A stretch of DNA of 64,000 nucleotides from Sequoia sempervirens. Lineage: Eukaryota > Streptophyta > Pinopsida > Cupressales > Cupressaceae. The position numbers were made by a program, and so were the translations under genes. The number at the start of each line of letters is the position of its first letter. Within the stretch, counting starts at the first letter, position 1. Positions 57,797-64,000 of the stretch are shown piece after piece. The notes below the pieces were generated by a model. That model did not search any database and was not told where the DNA came from. It worked only from the letters and a program-made list of their open reading frames with translations. The DNA lies in NCBI GenBank assembly GCA_007258455.2, contig VDFB02275654.1, positions 1-64,000 on the forward strand. The letters run 5' to 3'.

Positions 57797-59039
57797 AATA
57801 CCTCCTTCACTTCTAGCTCTGTAAGACCATGGGGGGTTTCCCTAAGATGCTAAATTGATGATCTAAAACACTAAACAATACCTTACAACAAACTACACCC
57901 ATTGCACAATGTATCCCAATATTGGTGTCACAATATACCTATGTGCTAGTTTGGACAAGGTTGAGCATATTACTAACAGGTAATATACCATTTAAGTGTC
58001 TGAGAATGAATTTATGATACACCCTTGTATTGTTGTATTCATTTAGAAATGACAGTAAATTACACAAAAATAAAAATTTAAAGGTTTTTGAATTGATGTG
58101 TTTGGAATGTGTTGAGGATGATAGGAGAGAAAGCCAATCACAGACCAGTGCTTTTATCCATTGGGAAAGAGTCTCCAAATTTAACCAAAGAGCAATAATT
58201 GAAAACAAGGCAATGACTTAATCAAGTCACTACAAAAGACTATGCCTTTTGAAATGCATAGGAAAGTTGGGCTCTACACATTCATTTGGAAAGACAATAG
58301 ATATTTGCAAAATATTAAGAGATTCTACTTAGTAATCCTCAAGCATACCCACACATTTCCTTTATTATATCTAAAAGATACCATGCAAAGGCTTTACATA
58401 GATTTTACAAACTTCTACCTAAAAGACTAGTCAAATATACATCTGGAAATGCATACCATACATAAGGAGGCACTTTGCTAAGGTTGATTTTTCCTTTAAT
58501 CACACAATCTTCAAAGTTTGTAAATGTTATTACAAGCTTGGGATCAAACCCAGATCATTACAATAAAAAATGGCTATACCTAGAACTAGATACTGAAACC
58601 TAGGGTTTCTTGTGAATATCTTCTTTTGTTGGCTCTATAACTACTTCTCTCTTGTGTTCTCTATCCTCTTTTTTTGAATCCCTCAAAAATAGCATTTTTC
58701 TTCTTTTACCTCATCGAGACACATTCTAGGACTAGGAGCTAGAATTTCAGAAACTATACAATCCTCCATGCTTGCATGTACTACACCCACTTGGTTCACA
58801 TGAATAATCCATGCCCTTGCATTAATGAGCATAAAAACAAGGAAAAAAATCCCCATGAAATTTGCAACAAATCATAGCCAAGATTGGATCTCTAACAAAA
58901 CGGAGGCTTGAGAACCATAAAGAAGAATGGGAATTGCCTTATCCCACTTACAGTTATTGATAATGCATTTAACATCACCCTTCTAGCCCCTAGAATCAAA
59001 TTTGGCAGTTGAGAGAATTGTTGCAACATTAATGGTGAA

Positions 59040-60260
59040 AATGTGAAAACTTCACGAAATGTCCAAAAGTCCAATCGGATCCCAAAACCCTGATAGAACC
59101 CTAAGGAAAAAAATAAGAGGGCAAGAATGAAAAAAAATCAGATTTAGACTATTGGGCCAAAAATCCAAAAGTTCAAAAAATTCTAAGGTCTCGATAAGGA
59201 AGGAAATTGGATCCAAGAAATCAAAATGGATTTGGATTGGTCCAAAAGTCCAATCGGGTCCCAAAACCATGACAAAAACCTAGTAGAAAAGAAATATCAA
59301 TCGAGATCAAGAATCTCAATCAAATTTGGACCTTTGGTCTAAAAGTCTTGTTGGGACCCAAAGTCCCAATGGGATAAGGGAAGAAAGTCGATCGAGATCA
59401 AGAATATCGATCAAACTTGGACACTTGAAACCTTTGGTCTAAAATTTCAATCAGGACTCAAAATCCTAATGGAATAAGAAAGAAGAAAAGAGGGGAAGTG
59501 ATCAGGATCAAGAATCCTAGTTGGAAATGGACCTCTCGGTCCTTAGGTCCAAAAGTCCTGTCGAGACCCAAAGTCCTGATTATAAGGATGGAAGAAAAAA
59601 GTCGATCAAACTTGGACTTTTTGGTCGAAGTCCAACATGCCACTTGGCATCATTTTTAAGCTTATGTAGGATGAAGGGGAACCCACCAAAATAATTTGGT
59701 GAACTCACTGAAAGGATGTCAGGTGGCATCATTTCCATGCTTCCACGAGCTAAAGAGAGACCCACCAAAAAAATTGGCAAACTCGTAGAAAACATGCCAC
59801 GTGGCAACTTTTCTCACTTTCACAGTTAGAAACTAGGCATTCTTCAGAAGACATGCAGGCTCACAAAAATCAAGTCTAATGGTCTTGTCGGGACCCAAAG
59901 TCTCAATGAGATGAGAGGAAGAGGCAAGGATGAAAATTCTGGAAGGTCTCAAACCTTTCGAACTTATGTCTGAAAGTTCAATCAGGATTTGACATCCCAA
60001 CAAGATGGAAGAAGAACAACATCAATCGAGATCAAGAATCTCGATTGAACTTGGACCTTTCAGACTTAAATCTAAAAGTTTAGTTAGGACCTAAAGTCTT
60101 GATTAAATAGAAGAAGAAAAGGAAAGAGCGAGATCAAGAGTCAAGAGCAGAATTGGAACTTGGTCCAAGTGTTCATTCAGGACCTAAATCCCCAACCAGA
60201 CAAAAGGGAAAATAGAAGAAGGGGGAAACAATGAAGAGTATGGACATTTGGATCAGGGCT
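59040..60260 (-). repeat. Degenerate short repeats in U3 of the solo LTR
   Basis: Phrases of the type 'gagatcaagaatctcgatc' recur at about 59,304, 59,395, 59,505, 60,028 and 60,128. 'gggacccaaagtcc' and variants recur at about 59,353, 59,572 and 59,890. 'ccaaaagtccaatcgggtcc' occurs at about 59,065 and 59,242. 'accaaa...catgccacttggca' type units occur at about 59,640, 59,712 and 59,792. It is an old, rearranged array that is not recognisable in the other E LTR. Confidence 0.65.
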
Positions 60261-60512
60261 TGAATCCCCAAAAATACATGGAGAAGGAAAGAAAGAAGGG
60301 GGGAAAAGGCTATCTTTTCAACATTCTACAAAATTGGTTTTTGCATGCAACTTAGCAAAGGGATAATGCAATCACCAAAGGGACTTGAGCATGATATACC
60401 ATTGATATTTATTACATTGGCCATAATTGATGGGGATCGTAACGGGATAAAATAAGGCACTATAAATTCACTTAGATTTATAGGTGCTAATAGAGTCTTC
60501 CTAAAAAAAACA

Positions 60513-60793
60513 TAGACTCATGGGATGAGTTTATGAGGATCTTTTGAATGCAATATGGAGAAAGAGTGGACCCAAAACTTACAATCCATGAGTTAACTAC
60601 CATCAGAAAAGGGGTAAATGAATTGTTTGTTGATTTCAACAATAGATTCATTATGATAATGAGGGAAGTACCTCACCAAGTAAGGCCAAATGAACCTATG
60701 TGCCTTTTTTCGTATTGTGGAGCCTTTGATTCAAAGTTAAGCTATCTTTTAAGAGATAAGAATCCTCAGACCTTGAGAGAAGCATATGTAATG
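60513..60793 (+). pseudogene. Element E gag, second piece
   Basis: It continues gag: DSWDEFMRIF, a stop, then MQYGERVDPKLTIHELTTIR, FVDFNNRF, CGAFDSKLSYLL and LREAYVM. These are the second half of the gypsy gag capsid domain. It is interrupted at the AATG of 60,790-60,793 by the inverted-repeat element. Confidence 0.75.
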
Positions 60794-61768
60794 GGTGATC
60801 CCACAATACTGGTTTACAAGTTTTGGCCAAACTGGACATTGAACTATTTTTTTTTAACTAAATCTTCACTTTCAGGCACTTATAGCTGCTAAACCATGAG
60901 GAATTTGAAGATGATGCAAACTAGTGATTTGTTACATTTTTTCTATAGATTCTAAATCTTTCTTTTTTTTTTGAATCAAATTGCATTTTTTTTCCATCTC
61001 CTTTGAAAACTAGTTTTAACAAGAAACATCATTTTTAAAGAGTGATGTGTACTTGCCAACACAACTTTTTTTCTATAAAGGATAAAATTATAATTCTTTC
61101 TAATTTAGATTTGTAACTATGATATCTAGTGTAAGCAATTAATTTCGTAGTGTTTTATTAAAAAAAAATCTTAATTAAGTTTTGAAGTCAGACCAGTTAC
61201 AATTCAGACACAAGTTTACTTGCAAACACATATCTTTTTTTTTATGTATCAAAATTCAATTTTTTTTTTTTGGATCAAGGATATAAATATCTAGTGCATA
61301 GATATTTTTTAGAATTTTTTTTTATAATATGCTATTTTTCCACATGTGCAAAACAAAGAGCTTGATTTTTAGTGAAAACCCTACATTCACAAAAAATAAA
61401 AAATAAATATAATAATAAAATTAAATATATTTAAAATTATACTTTTTGGGAAGCTAATAATAAATACTACATACTTACAAAAAATAAATTTTAAATGAAT
61501 TAATTTTATCCCCCAAAAGGTAAATCAATAGTGATTTTTTATCAACATTTTGATAGGTGTAATGGAGACTTTGTTATAGGTATGGTTTAAAACTAGCGGG
61601 GTTATATCCAAGGGGGTTTGATCTAAGGTGGTTTGATCAAACCATATTCAAATGGAATCCTTTAAATGGAACTTTTCAAGGCTTAAATCATTATATTTTC
61701 TAAAAATATGTGATTTCAACAAAAATCAGGATGTTCCAAAAAGTGTAAACCACTATTGTGGGATCACC
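60794..61768. mobile_element. 975-bp element with terminal inverted repeats (MITE-like)
   Basis: The left end GGTGATCCCACAATACTGG and the reverse complement of the right end GGTGATCCCACAATAGTGG match over about 34 bp, continuing TTTACA and TTTTGG. TAATG lies before it and CAATG after it. Removing the element plus one target copy rejoins gag from AYVM to VINIEINLKSSRKY in frame. The interior is strongly AT-rich, with homopolymer T runs and no transposase. A 4-5-bp duplication and these ends do not let me name a superfamily. Confidence 0.75.
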
Positions 61769-62766
61769 CAATGGTGATCAACATAGAGATTAATTTGAAA
61801 TCATCTAGGAAATACATCAAAATATTTTATATAAAACTCTTGAAACCAAATACAACGACTTGCAACAAGACTCTCACTGTTGAAGGAAAACTAGACAAGT
61901 TGATGGGAGCTATGAAGGAACTTTCATACAAGGTGGCAAAGAATGAAAAAGGTATGTCTTCTAATGTTGCTCCTACACATTTTAATGAGGTTTAGAGGTT
62001 ACATAACAAGCCCTTTAATTATGATTGGTCTAAAATACCTAGAGGTAATGACAAGAAAACATCACCAAGGAACTCAAACCAAAGATACCATGAGAGACAC
62101 ACCCATAATCCCTTGAAGAAGGATCACATGAATCTTCAATAAGATTCATTTTGGTGTGATATATTTTATTTTCCTCATGATCAATCCAAGTGTGTTGCTG
62201 TAGTTTCACTTAATGAAGAGAAATAATTCCAAAAGTATGAGGGTACACCTAAATGTTATGATGATGCCAATGTAGATTAGTTGGATGCCTATGAGGGTGA
62301 GGATTTTTTTCAAAATGATTATGTTTATTATTGTGTTCCCTTTGAGATTCCAAACTGGGATTTTAAACAACTCAAGGAATGAATGAGGTGGGCGTATAAT
62401 AAATCAAATCCCTCTAATAAGTATATTAAAACTCTCATTGAAGCTCTTTTCATTCAAGTGTAAAGTGATTACCATCTAGGACATAGACAAGTAGGTTCCA
62501 AGGACAAATCTATAGGTGTAGCTAATCCAAATATATCATCTGTATATTTGAATAAAGGAAAGCAAAAATAACATGATGCATAAAGAACAACAAATAGGTT
62601 TATAGGAAAGTATCCACCAAGAAAGAAGATGCATTTACCAAATGCACCCTTATAGAAGGTGTATGTCATAAAGGTGAAAGATGTTGATATATCAACCAAC
62701 AATATGAGAAATCAATAGACTATTGTATATGGTGCCAAATAAAAGGCGACAGAGGAGGTTAGGAAA
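61769..62766 (+). pseudogene. Element E gag, third piece, and gag-protease linker
   Basis: It resumes with INIEINLKSSRKYIKIFY and continues KLDKLMGAMKELSYKVAKNE. A possible zinc-finger remnant, FWCDIFYFPHDQSKCVAV, lies near 62,150. Stops at 61,996, 62,140, 62,224, 62,278 and several more break the frame. A DNW-rich linker follows to the protease. Confidence 0.65.
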
Positions 62767-63610
62767 GTGGTAAATGCAAAGCAACTTACTGTTAATGATC
62801 AGGTAATGCCTTTCATACCTGATACCAATGTTGTAATAGTCTCATCTTTTATTCCTTTGTCTACATACCAACCAATTGACACCGATCAAGCCTTTAATCA
62901 ATTAAAAGTTCAAGTGCCAGTTAAAGAGCTGCTAATGATCCATGAACATAGGGAAAATATATTTTCATACCTCAATGCCCCTACCATATTTAATCATCTA
63001 GATAAATTTGCAGCTATTTTTGAAGATAGGGCAACCAAAGTGAATATACAAGAGACCCCTAAAAAATCGAGCACTATTTCTACAGGTAACAAGCAAACTA
63101 TTGAACCATTTTATGAATCTCTATTAATAAATGGTTGGCTAGTTAATAATTGTATATTAAATTTTGGAGCATCCAACAATGTGATGATGTTAGAAGTTAT
63201 GAATCATTTAGGACTGCAAGTTTCAAATTCCTAAGTGTAATGCAATGGATTCTTGTGAGGTAAATGAAATTGGGATAGTAAATAGTGTTTTAGTACAACT
63301 TGCTACATACCCTAGTAAAGCTTTTTCAATGGATATTATCATAGTTGATTGTCCTACTAAGTGGGGTATTTTATTGTCAAGGAAGTGGGCAACTTCAATG
63401 GGTAGTAGTCTTCAAATGGATTTATTCTATGCTACCATTATGATGTGCAAAAAATATGTCCAATTACAGAGGGAAAAGAAAATGATGATCATTGTGGAGA
63501 ATCCTAGTAAACTAAAGAATGAAATTTATTATTATGATGTAGAGCTTGATTGTTTAGTAGGCTATTATGATGATGAATATAATAATAGTATGATTCTAAT
63601 TTGGTGCCCC
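62767..63610 (+). pseudogene. Element E protease relic
   Basis: A linker (QTIEPFYESLLINGW) leads into NNCILNFGASNNVMMLEVMN. The family has C.LDSGAS.NVM.L.V.., so the catalytic D is N, and S is F. After a one-base shift at 63,236 come MDSCEVNEIGIV, VDCPTKWGILLSRKWATSMG and SLQMDLFYATI. This is the long distal protease region found in plant gypsy elements of this type, with WGMLLSRKW as its hallmark. Confidence 0.78.
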
Positions 63611-63624
63611 ATCTTCATCCAAAA

Positions 63625-64000
63625 AATGATAGACTTTGGAATATGCATTTCAACAGTGCATGTTCAAAAGAAGGTAATGGTGTAGGAATTATATTGATGT
63701 TCCCCGAGGGTAAAGGTTACAAGTTCACTTTTAGATTAAACTTTGAGTGAACCAAAAATGTGGTAGAGTATGAGATTCTACTACTTGGTTTAAATGTGGC
63801 TTCAAAATATGGAATCAAAAGCATCAGAGTGCATGGTGATTCAAAACTTGTGGTGTCTCAAGTTAGAGGCACGTATGTTATAAGAGAAAGAAAACCAAGA
63901 ATGCATAGGAATGTTGTCTAGGATACTATTGAAACTTTTGATGCATTCAACATCATGTTTGGGTGGAAAGAGAAAGTAATGTGGTTTCTGATGTGCTTGC
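63625..64000 (+). pseudogene. Element E RNase H relic, cut by the window end
   Basis: It reads MHFNSACSKEGNGVGIILMF (family MHFDGA.SK.G.GAGI.L), so the first catalytic D is N. It continues KFTFRLNFE, EYEILLLGLNVASKYGIKSI, VHGDSKLVVSQVRGTYVI and ETFDAFNIMF. The order matches the archaeal-type RNase H that follows RT in Tat/Ogre elements. It comes within about 50 bp of the end of the protease region, so the RT that should lie between them is absent. There are two stops. Confidence 0.78.

Larger units (their letters stand above)
57326..60512 (-). mobile_element. Reversed solo LTR of the element E family, inserted in E's gag
   Basis: On the minus strand it starts TGTTTTTTTTAGGAAGACTC at 60,512 and ends ...CACCAAAA at 57,326. 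It aligns to the two pieces of E's own 5' LTR. Removing it brings the gag blocks SAKEWYK and DSWDEFMRIF together in the expected order. It contains TRIM element 2. Its length without the TRIM is about 2.85 kb. I could not find a clean 5-bp target duplication. A single LTR with no internal sequence is the usual product of recombination between the two LTRs of a full element. Confidence 0.72.
27021..64000 (+). mobile_element. Element E: Ty3/gypsy element, 5' LTR split by a 26-kb nest, runs off the window
   Basis: Its 5' LTR consists of about 27,021-27,364 plus 53,530-56,037. Both pieces align, in order, to a single reversed solo LTR of the same family at 57,326-60,512: the left piece shares 'gaatttatagtgc' and the '...cctttggt.gttgcat' block, the right piece the rest. 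The summed length, about 2.85 kb, equals the solo LTR without its TRIM. Inside follow a decayed primer site, gag in three pieces, protease and RNase H. RT is missing. The 3' LTR lies beyond the window. Confidence 0.75.

Overview
This window looks like intergenic DNA of a large, repeat-rich plant nuclear genome. A conifer or other gymnosperm is my best inference. The reasons are AT-rich sequence, no recognisable cellular gene, and wall-to-wall old LTR retrotransposons, LINEs and small non-autonomous elements. Nearly every reading frame is broken by stops and frameshifts. No rRNA, tRNA, CRISPR array or bacterial-type operon is visible. I found no intact host gene in 64 kb, and every coding stretch I could assign belongs to a transposable element.

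Left part (1-22 kb). At 1-2,000 lies a minus-strand Ty3/gypsy relic (end of gag plus protease). Copia-1 (3,734-10,826, plus) has a 5' LTR split by a 1.5-kb minus-strand LINE that carries only ORF1 and has a 13-bp target duplication; its 3' LTR is cut short. A foreign LTR-like piece follows. At 13.3-15.9 kb is the 3' half of a second LINE, interrupted by a 360-bp TRIM element. Copia-2 (16,101-22,140, plus) is complete, with both LTRs and a perfect AAATA duplication, but is riddled with stops.

Middle and right part (22-64 kb). An old gag/protease relic (22.6-27.0 kb) is followed by a deep nest. The outermost element is a gypsy element, E, whose 5' LTR begins near 27,021 and resumes at 53,530. 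The 26 kb between is element B, a non-autonomous LTR element (27,385-53,524, duplication TTCAC). B's own 5' LTR is split by a chromovirus-type gypsy element D (28,093-35,360, duplication TAAAT). B's gag start is split by element C (about 36,133-46,762), a minus-strand Tat-like element with gag but no recognisable pol. After the B insertion, E continues with its LTR end, a decayed primer-binding site, gag, protease and RNase H up to the window edge. E's gag is itself broken by a reversed solo LTR of E's own family (which holds a second TRIM) and by a 975-bp element with terminal inverted repeats.

The most unusual item is element B. It has LTRs, a primer-binding site and a polypurine tract. It encodes a coiled-coil gag-like protein with four zinc-knuckle units, three of them complete. 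A long second reading frame of unknown function sits where protease, integrase and reverse transcriptase would be. The ORF1-only LINE, the two TRIMs and the terminal-inverted-repeat element are the other structures most worth checking. All calls come from reading motifs and comparing stretches within the window by eye; no database search or alignment program was run.
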